DNA of 46,938 bases from a virus, in the IMG/VR virus record IMGVR_UViG_3300019754_000113, positions 1 through 46,938 of that record, one strand, 5' to 3'. This document shows, in pieces, positions 7,483 through 13,621 of the stretch. The translations under genes were made by a program, and so were the position numbers. The notes below the pieces were generated by a model, which did no database searches, was not told where the DNA came from, and was given only the letters and a program-made list of their open reading frames with translations. Within the stretch, counting starts at the first letter, position 1; each line of letters starts with the position of its first letter.

Positions 7483-7950
7483 TTAAGCTGCTATTTTTTT
7501 ATTTTGTTTACTTACTACCTTTTGGCTGCCGTATGTTGATCTAATTTCGTTTATATCTTTTTCTTTTCTGTTACTTGTTTTTTTAAGTTCGCCGTAGTAC
7601 CACATCTTTTTTTTACTCGCCCATCTAAAACCAAGACTTTTTAAATCTTCTTTTATAGCTTTAGTGTCTCCATTAATCCAGATCCATTTACCAATAATTT
7701 CTATTTCTATATTTTCAAAATGTAATATTTTAGAAATGATCTTTTCTAAATCTAAATCAAATTTAACCTCATTACTGAAATATAAACCATTTTGTAAAAT
7801 GTCTGTATATACATTGTTTAATAGTTTGAACTCTTCATCTGTTCCGCCTACATCTGGATGCAATTGTTTAGCTAGTTTCTTATAAAGCTTTTTTGCTTCT
7901 GCCAATTCTGATACATTTTTAAATAGTTCTTTTATATCTTCTGTTTTCAT
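7483..7950 (-). CDS. J-domain (DnaJ-like) protein
   Basis: A 155-residue protein with an N-terminal J-domain: helix II KKLYKKLAKQL, the HPD triad at 31-33 and helix III EEFKLLNNVY. The C-terminal part (IIGKWIWINGDTKAIKEDLK then GFRWASKKKMWYYG, about 85-120) matches a domain common in plasmid and phage J-proteins. J-domains stimulate host DnaK; here this would help plasmid-type replication or partition complexes. I start at the ATG at 7948-7950 behind AAAAGGTGGAACTA. Confidence 0.85.
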   Translation of the reverse strand: MKTEDIKELFKNVSELAEAKKLYKKLAKQLHPDVGGTDEEFKLLNNVYTDILQNGLYFSNEVKFDLDLEKIISKILHFENIEIEIIGKWIWINGDTKAIKEDLKSLGFRWASKKKMWYYGELKKTSNRKEKDINEIRSTYGSQKVVSKQNKKIAA

Positions 7951-7972
7951 TAGTTCCACCTTTTGAAATTGT

Positions 7973-8101
7973 TTATTTTATTAGTCTACTTAATAGATCA
8001 TCTAAATGTTTAACCGCATAAATTTTAACTCTTTCATCTTTTGCAGTTTCAATCATTGATAATAAATTTAAAAGTCTTTTTTCTAATCTTGTTTTTTTCA
8101 T
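7973..8101 (-). CDS. Small helical protein (42 residues)
   Basis: A 42-residue ORF starting MKKTRLEKRLLNLL, first gene of the minus-strand operon. It is strongly supported by AAAAGGTGGAACAA before the ATG, identical in the first twelve bases to the site of the J-domain gene next to it. The sequence is one long amphipathic charged helix, compatible with a small regulator or subunit. No family recognised. Confidence 0.6.
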   Translation of the reverse strand: MKKTRLEKRLLNLLSMIETAKDERVKIYAVKHLDDLLSRLIK

Positions 8102-8339
8102 TTGTTCCACCTTTTGAAATTGTTTTTAAAACTTTCTTTTAAAGTTTTTGTTAATAGCTGCATAAGCTGCAGCCACTCAAAAAACTTTTTATTAGTTCGA
8201 GTTTGTTTATTTATTTGCTTTCAGGTTCACCGCCTTATATGCACCCACAGGAAATAAAAAAAAGTCTGTATCATCTAATGATTGATAGGGATTTTTAACA
8301 TTATGTTTTTAAAGAACTTGTTAAAAATTTGACTTTCAA

Positions 8340-8460
8340 AGCATATAGTTTGAAATAGTTAACTTTTTAACTAAGGAAATTATTACATTAGTTATATTAA
8401 ACTAACCTTAAATTAGTTAGTAATATTTAACTATTTTATACATTCTTGTTAAATAGTTTG
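8340..8460. promoter_or_regulatory. Operator-like repeats between divergent transcripts
   Basis: The intergenic region upstream of the 64-residue regulator holds several TTAACTA/TAGTTAA elements, including TTAACTTTTTAACTAA (8359-8374), which is identical to 42255-42270 upstream of the paralogous regulator. ATTACAT follows in both. It probably controls both the minus-strand operon and the plus-strand regulator. Confidence 0.6.
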
Positions 8461-8474
8461 ATTTTTGATACAAT
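8446..8474 (+). promoter_or_regulatory. Promoter of the 64-residue regulator
   Basis: TTGTTA (8446-8451), 17-base spacer, extended -10 TGATACAAT (8466-8474). The same layout, TTGTTA-17-TAGAAT, precedes the paralogous gene at 42377. Confidence 0.7.
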
Positions 8475-8497
8475 TAAATAAAAAAGGAGTTTGAAAA

Positions 8498-8692
8498 ATG
8501 AAAGATAGAAGAATAAGCGATACAGAAATCGAAAATATAATAAATAAAAAATCAATTCATTATATTAAACATAATAGCCCGAAACATTTCCAAGCTATTA
8601 AACTTGGAGCGTATCTTCTTAAAAACAATATTAACAGCCTAGAAGAATTAGAAACTCTAATTGATATAAATACACGTATATTAAATAAGTAG
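8498..8692 (+). CDS. Small putative DNA-binding regulator (paralogue of 42377)
   Basis: A 64-residue protein with AAGGAG seven to eight bases upstream of ATG. Its C-terminal 40 residues (IKLGAYLLKNNINSLEELETL) align with the 70-residue product at 42377-42589 (LKLGSFCKKNDLDIEKIKKL), so the two are distant paralogues. The N-terminal part (SDTEIENIINKKSIHYIK) could be a helix-turn-helix. It stands alone, divergent from the minus operon, with shared operator-like repeats upstream, so I infer an autoregulating repressor of the accessory operon. Confidence 0.6.
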   Translation: MKDRRISDTEIENIINKKSIHYIKHNSPKHFQAIKLGAYLLKNNINSLEELETLIDINTRILNK

Positions 8693-8715
8693 AGCTTTAA
8701 TCACTACTTATTTAA
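8681..8715 (+). terminator. Hairpin at the end of the regulator gene
   Basis: Twelve-bp perfect stem TTAAATAAGTAG/CTACTTATTTAA that includes the stop codon, with an 11-base loop. The following T-run is weak, so it may stabilise the mRNA rather than terminate. Confidence 0.5.
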
Positions 8716-9123
8716 TTCTAATCACTATGTATAAATATAATTTACTTACTTTAATAAAATTCTAACCGCCGCCCCATTTGAAAATTTTTTTACACTATTT
8801 CAAGCTTTTTGGATTAAATTTTCTTTTCCTTGTGTTCTTTTTGCTTCTGAATCTTTTCTTTTAATAAAATAAGTTTAACTTTTTGCTTTTTTCAAGTCTT
8901 TTTGATGGGTCGTGTTGCTTTTTTAATTCTATTCGGATTTATTCGGAAACTTTGCAGCAGTTCCAGAAGCTTAATTTTCTTTTATTTTTTGATTTAATAT
9001 TTGAAAAATAGAACTTTTTCGATATTGGGGCAAATTTTGAAAAAGTCAAAAGTGCCATTTTATAGTATCTAGAGTATTATTTTATATAAATATGTATATA
9101 TTTATATATTTTCTAGCTTTAGA

Positions 9124-9147
9124 ATAAAAGCCCTAAAATACGGGCTT
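9124..9147 (-). terminator. Possible terminator for the repressor transcript
   Basis: Stem AAGCCC/GGGCTT with 8-base loop followed on the minus strand by a T-rich tract. It is downstream of the repressor gene on the same strand. Confidence 0.4.
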
Positions 9148-9357
9148 CAATAGTTTTTCTGCTTTTTCTAGTGTATTTTTGAAAAATCAGCAAGGGTGCA
9201 TCCCCCAAACCCAAGTTCTCTGAAAATGCTCATGCCATAAACTAACTATAAATTTAAAATAATAGTTAATACGGAAAAGCTAGAATAAGTGTTGTAAAAA
9301 TATTTTTTGAAATTTTAAAATTGATTCGGAAAGTGTAATATTAATTTGAGAAAGTAG

Positions 9358-9375
9358 AATTTCGCATGCGAAATT
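9358..9375. promoter_or_regulatory. Candidate parS palindrome, copy 4
   Basis: Identical 18-bp palindrome in the non-coding stretch, immediately left of CAAATGGGGCG. Confidence 0.65.
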
Positions 9376-9419
9376 TTTCAAATGGGGCGAGATTTTGACT
9401 AGGTCAAATCTTGATTTTA

Positions 9420-9428
9420 TGCTATAAT
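9420..9428 (+). promoter_or_regulatory. Extended -10 promoter for the micro-ORF
   Basis: TGCTATAAT is an extended -10. Transcription should start near 9435, about 25 bases before the micro-ORF start. Confidence 0.5.
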
Positions 9429-9459
9429 TGACCTAATTTTTCGAGCAAAAGGGGCGATT

Positions 9460-9546
9460 TTGGAATATAAACTTTTAATACTTTTAATAACATTTTTAAT
9501 AGGTTTAGTTATAGGAAGCTATACATATAGAAAATTTTACAAATAA
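9460..9546 (+). CDS. Micro-ORF: 28-residue single-pass membrane peptide
   Basis: A TTG-initiated 28-codon ORF behind AAAAGGGG, with its own extended -10 promoter. The product has one hydrophobic helix (LLILLITFLIGLVIGS) followed by YTYRKFYK, so a basic tail. Its stop codon overlaps candidate parS copy 5. Size, hydrophobic core and basic tail are like type I toxins or small phage membrane modulators, but no antitoxin RNA is visible. Expression is not proven. Confidence 0.45.
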   Translation: MEYKLLILLITFLIGLVIGSYTYRKFYK

Positions 9547-9562
9547 TTTCGCATGCGAAATT
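9545..9562. promoter_or_regulatory. Candidate parS palindrome, copy 5
   Basis: Identical 18-bp palindrome filling the gap between the micro-ORF stop and the convergent repressor stop. Confidence 0.65.
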
Positions 9563-10225
9563 TTATGCTAAATCTGCCATATTGTAGATAACTTTTCCTA
9601 GAATTTTAATATCTTCATCATGTACAGATACTTCTTCATCTGGGTATATTGTATTGTCTGATCTTAGAAGTATTTTTTCACCTCTTCTTTTGAAGATTCT
9701 TTTTACTCTTATTTCCTCACCATATTTTAAAACATAGATTCTATTATCTTCAACTTCTGTATCTTTTGTAGATACAAAAATAATATCATTTTCTTTTATT
9801 GTTGGAGTCATACTATCACCATGAACTTTTATAGCATCTATTTTTCCACTTTTTACATTCATAGTAACTAATGCTTTTGGTAATGAAATTACTTCTATTT
9901 CAGATTCATCATCATTAAAATATCCATTCCCTGCAGCTGCTTTAATATTTGGATAATAAGAAACTGCATATCTTGAACCATTGTCATCGCCAAATGCTTT
10001 TGCAATTGGACCAGATGGTTTATCAAACATTTCACCAATTCCAAGAAGTAACCATGATGCACTAATACCTGTTGCTTTTTCTATATCAGATGCTATTTCT
10101 GGTGTTATTTTTTTTCGTGCAGTAGCCATTGCTTTGATAATAGATAAGTTTGTATCTAGCTTTTCTGCTAACTTTTCATACGTTATACCTAATGCTTTTA
10201 ATGCTTCTTTTAATCTTTTTTCCAA
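9563..10225 (-). CDS. LexA/CI-like S24 phage repressor
   Basis: A 220-residue repressor with a TTG start (10223-10225) behind AAAGG. Residues 1-60 form an XRE-type helix-turn-helix (TYEKLAEKLDTNLSIIKAMA). The C-terminal half is an S24 peptidase-like domain: self-cleavage site Ala98-Gly99 (KAAAGNG), catalytic Ser138 (VHGDSMTPT) and Lys175 (EEIRVKRIF). It should maintain lysogeny and be cleaved after RecA activation in DNA damage, de-repressing the divergent replication promoter at 10272-10300. The inverted TTGTCA/TGACAA around that promoter is a candidate operator. Confidence 0.9.
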   Translation of the reverse strand: MEKRLKEALKALGITYEKLAEKLDTNLSIIKAMATARKKITPEIASDIEKATGISASWLLLGIGEMFDKPSGPIAKAFGDDNGSRYAVSYYPNIKAAAGNGYFNDDESEIEVISLPKALVTMNVKSGKIDAIKVHGDSMTPTIKENDIIFVSTKDTEVEDNRIYVLKYGEEIRVKRIFKRRGEKILLRSDNTIYPDEEVSVHDEDIKILGKVIYNMADLA

Positions 10226-10246
10226 AATTTAACCTTTTTTTGTTTT

Positions 10247-10279
10247 TTGTCATGAAAAATCAACTTTTTATTTGACAAG
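10247..10279. promoter_or_regulatory. Candidate repressor operator
   Basis: TTGTCA and TGACAA form an inverted pair about 20 bases apart between the repressor and the initiator leader; the right half covers the -35 of the initiator promoter. Repressor binding here would block that promoter. Confidence 0.45.
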
Positions 10280-10300
10280 TTTTAAAAACCAAACTATAAT
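10272..10300 (+). promoter_or_regulatory. Consensus sigma70 promoter for the initiator operon
   Basis: TTGACA (10272-10277), 17-base spacer, TATAAT (10295-10300): a perfect consensus, the strongest promoter I see in the window. The start near 10307 gives a leader of about 250 nt that contains both tandem hairpins. Confidence 0.85.
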
Positions 10301-10356
10301 ACATCATAACTTTTATATATACCTAGTATATCACTTAATAGTTATATTTTCAATAG

Positions 10357-10421
10357 TTCACATAATCAAGTCCATTAGTTTCCTCCACCTTAACTAGTGG
10401 ATTTGGACTTGATTATGTGAA
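10357..10421 (+). promoter_or_regulatory. Leader hairpin 1 with anti-Shine-Dalgarno loop
   Basis: Perfect 17-bp arms (10357-10373 and 10405-10421) with a 31-base centre. A short inner TAGTT/AACTA stem presents a loop containing CTCCACCTT (10383-10391), exactly complementary to the initiator leader Shine-Dalgarno AAGGTGGAG (10534-10542). The central 56 bp (10362-10417) recur exactly in hairpin 2. Confidence 0.75.
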
Positions 10422-10470
10422 TTGTTTGAAAAACTAAACTTACTACTACAGTTCTTATAATCAAGTCCAT
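10390..10470 (-). CDS. Antisense micro-ORF across the hairpins (doubtful)
   Basis: On the minus strand hairpin 2 reads as a ribosome site (AAGGTGGAGG) and ATG opening a 26-codon ORF starting MDLIIRTVVVSLVF, which ends inside hairpin 1. The hydrophobic N-terminus is toxin-like. The same ribosome site in hairpin 1 gives only five codons. No minus-strand promoter is evident, so this may be a by-product of the anti-Shine-Dalgarno loop. Confidence 0.25.
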   Translation of the reverse strand: MDLIIRTVVVSLVFQTIHIIKSKSTS

Positions 10471-10517
10471 TAGTTTCCTCCACCTTAACTAGTGGATTTG
10501 GACTTGATTATGAGAAC
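10451..10517 (+). promoter_or_regulatory. Leader hairpin 2 with anti-Shine-Dalgarno loop
   Basis: Second copy of the 56-bp block (10457-10512), 95 bases downstream of the first, with 18-base arms differing at one pair. Loop CTCCACCTT is at 10478-10486. The outer arm bases differ between the two copies but remain paired (CAC/GTG versus CTT/GAG with one wobble), suggesting the fold is maintained. Confidence 0.75.
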
Positions 10518-10545
10518 TAACAAAATTAAATATAAGGTGGAGCTT

Positions 10546-10566
10546 ATGAAGAGAGATCACAAATAA
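10546..10566 (+). CDS. Six-codon leader peptide coupled to the initiator
   Basis: MKRDHK starts 3 bases after the strong AAGGTGGAG (10534-10542) and its TAA overlaps the initiator ATG (TAATG). The initiator has no comparable ribosome site of its own, only a purine-rich stretch inside this ORF. Translation of the peptide probably controls initiator synthesis, as repY does for repZ in IncI-type plasmids (analogy). Confidence 0.5.
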   Translation: MKRDHK

Positions 10567-11768
10567 TGGAACATTGGATTAATATAAATCAGAAAAGAAC
10601 ACATGAGTGGAATATATCAACTCATGAAGCTATTTTATGCTCTTTTTATTCAAATGAGCATAAATGGGTTAGAACTAGAATACCTGATGAAAATGGCGAT
10701 TATTTATGTATTGCTATTACTAAATTAATCAAAGAATTACCTCTTATTGGAAAATCAAAGAAAAACTTCTCTAAATCTCTAAATTCTCTTACAAAACTAA
10801 ATATATTTGAAAAAATTATTGATGAAGATAATCAAAGAACTGTATTTTATAGAATGAATTATTTATACAAATCATATTGGAAATACCCAACTTTAGTACT
10901 TGCTAGTGATTTAAAAACTAAAAATATTGGTATTGTTAATATTGAAGAAATGAAACAAGTGTTACCAAATGGAAACAGTATGTCCAAATTGACACAGGTG
11001 TTTCCATATATTCTTGAAGTGTGTCCAAATGGAAACGAAGTGTGTCCAAATGGAAACGAAGTGTGTCCAAATGGAAACCTATCAAATAAACAATCAAATA
11101 AACAATCAAATAAACATAATCATAGGGAAGATGAAAAAGATGATTCTTTAAAAAATACAACAAAAGAAAATCTAGCTAAAAAAGAGTTTGATAGAATTAT
11201 TGAAATATATCCATACACAGTAAATAATTCACCAAAAATTTTAGCACTAGCTTTTGGTTCATATTTAAATCTATCTCAAATCCAAAAAGCTGATTTATTC
11301 AAAGCAGTTAAAAACTACAGCAAAACTAAACAAGTAAAAGATCATATTGCTAAGGGAACTACGAACTTCATACAAAACTTGAACAACTTTATCACTAAAA
11401 GCTTTACAGAGTTTATACATGGATTACCGGAAAAGTTTGCATACGCAGAAGAGTTTGAACCTAAAAAAAATCCAAATGGGGCGGCGAGTACCTTTGCAGA
11501 TGTAACAGTATTTAATGGACCAGATAAAGATTCTGTTTCGTTAAAACCATATATTGCAAAATTTGAACAGGTAAAAAGAATACTTGAAAATGATGAAAAC
11601 TTTGATGTTAAAAATTGTGATGATTATGATGATTCTAAAATGAAAGAAATATTTGATGCAAAAGAATATGAGATTTTTAGCAAACGAATGGGGTGGCTGC
11701 AGTTTGCATATAAATATACAACAGTACAACTTGCAGACACTATGAATGATTATTTAGGAGAAAGGTGA
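10566..11768 (+). CDS. Iteron-containing replication initiator (lambda O-like organisation)
   Basis: A 400-residue protein. The first 110 residues look like a winged-helix initiator domain (THEAILCSFYSNEH, then KSLNSLTKLNIFEK and a basic wing). The middle (about 150-185) is low-complexity because the DNA there encodes repeats VCPNGNE three times and SNKQ-type repeats. The C-terminal half is helical and could contact the helicase. Iterons plus an AT-rich block inside the initiator gene, and a DnaB-type helicase gene downstream, are the layout of lambda O and of many plasmid/phage replication modules. I infer origin binding and helicase loading. Confidence 0.8.
   Translation: MEHWININQKRTHEWNISTHEAILCSFYSNEHKWVRTRIPDENGDYLCIAITKLIKELPLIGKSKKNFSKSLNSLTKLNIFEKIIDEDNQRTVFYRMNYLYKSYWKYPTLVLASDLKTKNIGIVNIEEMKQVLPNGNSMSKLTQVFPYILEVCPNGNEVCPNGNEVCPNGNLSNKQSNKQSNKHNHREDEKDDSLKNTTKENLAKKEFDRIIEIYPYTVNNSPKILALAFGSYLNLSQIQKADLFKAVKNYSKTKQVKDHIAKGTTNFIQNLNNFITKSFTEFIHGLPEKFAYAEEFEPKKNPNGAASTFADVTVFNGPDKDSVSLKPYIAKFEQVKRILENDENFDVKNCDDYDDSKMKEIFDAKEYEIFSKRMGWLQFAYKYTTVQLADTMNDYLGER
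10959..11116 (+). other. Putative replication origin: iterons and AT-rich repeats
   Basis: Three perfect 21-bp direct repeats (11019-11039, 11040-11060, 11061-11081; the last differs only at its 3' end) share core GTGTGTCCAAATGGAAAC. Two diverged copies lie upstream (10959-10979 and 10978-10998). Directly after them are three perfect 12-bp repeats ATCAAATAAACA (11081-11116), a likely DNA-unwinding element. This matches the iteron plus AT-rich design of theta origins. Confidence 0.8.
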
Positions 11769-12550
11769 TGAAAAGAGAAAAACACACAATTTATATAGCA
11801 ACTATTTCTGGCGGCAAAGATTCGGTAACAATGTGCGATTTACTTTTAAAGAACAGATATCCAGTTGATTACATCATTTTCAATGATACTAAAAAAGAAT
11901 ACATTGAAATGCAACAGTACATAAACAAACTTAAAGAATATTTCTTATTGAGATACAAAAAAGAAATAATTATTACTCATCCTAAAAATACTTTTGAAGA
12001 TGGTGTTTTTTCAATAGTTAAAAATAGTGAAAATGAAAGTAGAAACGGAGATTATAGGGGGTTGCCGACTCCCTCTTTTCCTTGTCATGTCCGAAATGAC
12101 TTGAAAATATATCCAACAAATAAATGGATTAAAAAAAATATCAAAGGTAAATATAAAATTTACTATGGGTTTACTAAAAATGAGCATGACAGAATTAAAA
12201 GAGATTGTTTTAGTTTATATCCATTGTACGATGACTTTAAAATGAGTGAAGAAGATTGTAAACAATACACAATTGATAATGAAATGCAGAATATTTTATA
12301 TAACCATTTTAAGCGGACTGGGTGCAGAATATGTCCTTTTAAAAGCGAAACAGATTGGTGGCAAACTTACCATCATCATAAAGATGTTTGGTGCGAAGCA
12401 CTAGCTATAGAGGAAAAACTAAAAAAGAACAAGCAATATAAATATTTTTTAAAAATGAAACCTCTTAAAGAATGGGAAAAAGAATTTAAACAAGGAAGCT
12501 TATTTGATTTTAGTGATGAACCAATAAAAGATTGCTTTTGCAAGGTATAA
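11768..12550 (+). CDS. PP-loop ATPase, PAPS reductase-like (first of two)
   Basis: A 260-residue adenine-nucleotide alpha-hydrolase family protein. The PP-loop SGGKDS is at 14-19. TPSFPCHVRNDLKIYP is the family element with a Cys followed by LK..P, and GCRICPFKSETDWW near residue 178 is a Cys-pair motif seen in phage PAPS-reductase-like and DndC-like proteins. Such enzymes adenylate or sulfurate substrates; the substrate here is unknown. It starts at ATG 11768, overlapping the initiator stop, with GGAG upstream. It is paired with a second PP-loop gene. Confidence 0.8.
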   Translation: MKREKHTIYIATISGGKDSVTMCDLLLKNRYPVDYIIFNDTKKEYIEMQQYINKLKEYFLLRYKKEIIITHPKNTFEDGVFSIVKNSENESRNGDYRGLPTPSFPCHVRNDLKIYPTNKWIKKNIKGKYKIYYGFTKNEHDRIKRDCFSLYPLYDDFKMSEEDCKQYTIDNEMQNILYNHFKRTGCRICPFKSETDWWQTYHHHKDVWCEALAIEEKLKKNKQYKYFLKMKPLKEWEKEFKQGSLFDFSDEPIKDCFCKV

Positions 12551-12563
12551 GGGATAAAAACAA

Positions 12564-13484
12564 ATGAGTATAAACCAAAAACCAACAATGCTTGTTAGTT
12601 TTAGTGGAGGAAGAACATCTGCTTATATGTGCAAGTGGTTAATTGAGAATATGAGTCATCTATATAATTTTGTTTTTGTATATGCAAATACAGGATTAGA
12701 ACATGAAGAAACATTAATATTCATTGATAAGTGTGATAAATATTTCAATTTAAATCTTATCTGGATAGAAACTGTTTTTAATCATGATGGAAGAGGTAAA
12801 AATGGTTATAAGGTGGTTGATTTTAAAACAGCTGCTAGAAAAGGCGAACCTTTTAGGGATATGATTCCTAAGTATGGCTTACCAAATCAAAATGCTCCAA
12901 TATGTACAAGAGAACTAAAAATAGTACCTATTGAAAAACTAATGGCAGATAAAAATATTAAATATCGTGCAATAGGAATAAGAAGTGATGAGTTTTCAAG
13001 AGTTACAAAGGAGATCAAAAAGAAATATCCTATGTGGACCTTAGAAGATATTCTTAAATATAAATTTGGTGAATTTGGCTTTTACTATCCTTTAATTTTA
13101 GATAGACCAACTACTAAAGATGAAGTAAGATTTTGGTGGTCAAAAATGCCTTTTGATTTAGAAATTACAGAAGAATATGGAAACTGCGTAACTTGTTGGA
13201 AGAAAAGTGATAGAAAACTTTTGACAATTGCTAAAAAAACACCAGAGTATTTTAATTTTGCAGTAAAGCTAGAAAAAGATTTTGAATTTGTAATACCTCC
13301 CACTCAAAATAGAGATTATAGAAATGTAATGTTTAGAGGATATAAAAGTGCAGAAGATATTTTAGAATTATCTAAAGTAGAAGATTTTAAAGAATTTGAA
13401 GAAAAACAAAATTTTGAATTTAGTTTGTTTTCTGATCCATTAGATTTAGAACTAGCTTGTAGTGAATGTGGGACGGTGCAATAA
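12564..13484 (+). CDS. PP-loop ATPase, PAPS reductase-like (second of two)
   Basis: A 306-residue paralogue of the previous gene: PP-loop SGGRTS at 14-19, NAPICTRELKIVPIEK (about 111-126), and Cys pairs GNCVTCWKKSDRK (about 209-221) and ACSECG near the C-terminus, possibly for an Fe-S cluster or zinc. It is 13 bases downstream of the first and behind AAGGGAT. Two different PP-loop enzymes in tandem, between initiator and helicase, suggest a common pathway such as DNA or tRNA modification, sulfur-based or otherwise. The partner cysteine desulfurase would have to be from the host. Confidence 0.8.
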   Translation: MSINQKPTMLVSFSGGRTSAYMCKWLIENMSHLYNFVFVYANTGLEHEETLIFIDKCDKYFNLNLIWIETVFNHDGRGKNGYKVVDFKTAARKGEPFRDMIPKYGLPNQNAPICTRELKIVPIEKLMADKNIKYRAIGIRSDEFSRVTKEIKKKYPMWTLEDILKYKFGEFGFYYPLILDRPTTKDEVRFWWSKMPFDLEITEEYGNCVTCWKKSDRKLLTIAKKTPEYFNFAVKLEKDFEFVIPPTQNRDYRNVMFRGYKSAEDILELSKVEDFKEFEEKQNFEFSLFSDPLDLELACSECGTVQ

Positions 13485-13621
13485 TGAGTAAAAACCAAAA
13501 ACCAAAAATAATTATAATTACTATTCCAGGTATGAAAAATATGCAAGAGATTTTAAGAGATACAAAAAGGCTTCTTGAAGATGCTAAGAGAAAAAATGAT
13601 TTTAAAAAGGTGGAAAGATAA
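13484..13621 (+). CDS. Small basic protein (45 residues)
   Basis: A 45-residue ORF starting MSKNQKPKIIIITIPG, with TAATG overlap to the previous stop, and ending with the ribosome site of the helicase gene (AAAAAGGTGGAAAGATAA). Its first seven codons resemble those of the PP-loop gene (MSINQKP), so the start region may be a duplicated fragment. The rest is a charged helix (MQEILRDTKRLLEDAKRK). Function unknown. Confidence 0.55.
   Translation: MSKNQKPKIIIITIPGMKNMQEILRDTKRLLEDAKRKNDFKKVER

Larger units (their letters stand above)
1584..8914 (+). repeat. Strand-locked GTCGTG motif, 13 copies
   Basis: GTCGTG occurs on the plus strand at 1584, 1795, 1990, 4015, 4051, 4115, 4360, 5303, 5623, 6087, 6244, 7090 and 8909. 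I saw no CACGAC on the plus strand in this region, and neither form in the remaining 38 kb. It falls in different reading frames (encoding HD, TT, SR, TR) and in non-coding gaps, so selection is at the nucleic-acid level. Confidence 0.8.
8693..9459. other. Long non-coding stretch with dispersed repeats
   Basis: About 770 bases without a supportable gene. It holds distant inverted copies of CAAATGGGGCG (8770-8780 on the minus strand, 9379-9389 on the plus strand; a third copy lies in the initiator gene), several ATTCGGA elements (near 8931, 8941, 9323), two TTTTGA-n-GTCAAA imperfect dyads (near 9032 and 9393), one GTCGTG, one candidate parS and an unusually C-rich island near 9195-9215. It may be a partition, origin or copy-control region. 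Confidence 0.45.

Noticed and set aside
8240-8300. Small minus-strand ORF (MIQTFFYFLWVHIRR) upstream of the accessory operon
   Set aside because: No ribosome site and only 15 codons, in the region where the operon's leader and promoter are expected.
9190-9220. Conjugative oriT in the C-rich island of the non-coding stretch
   Set aside because: No relaxase or mobilisation gene is present and I cannot match a known nick region.
10357-10517. N15-like telomere resolution site
   Set aside because: The hairpins have long unpaired centres and occur as tandem copies in a leader. There is no protelomerase gene; the only tyrosine recombinase is 195 residues with Xer-type motifs.
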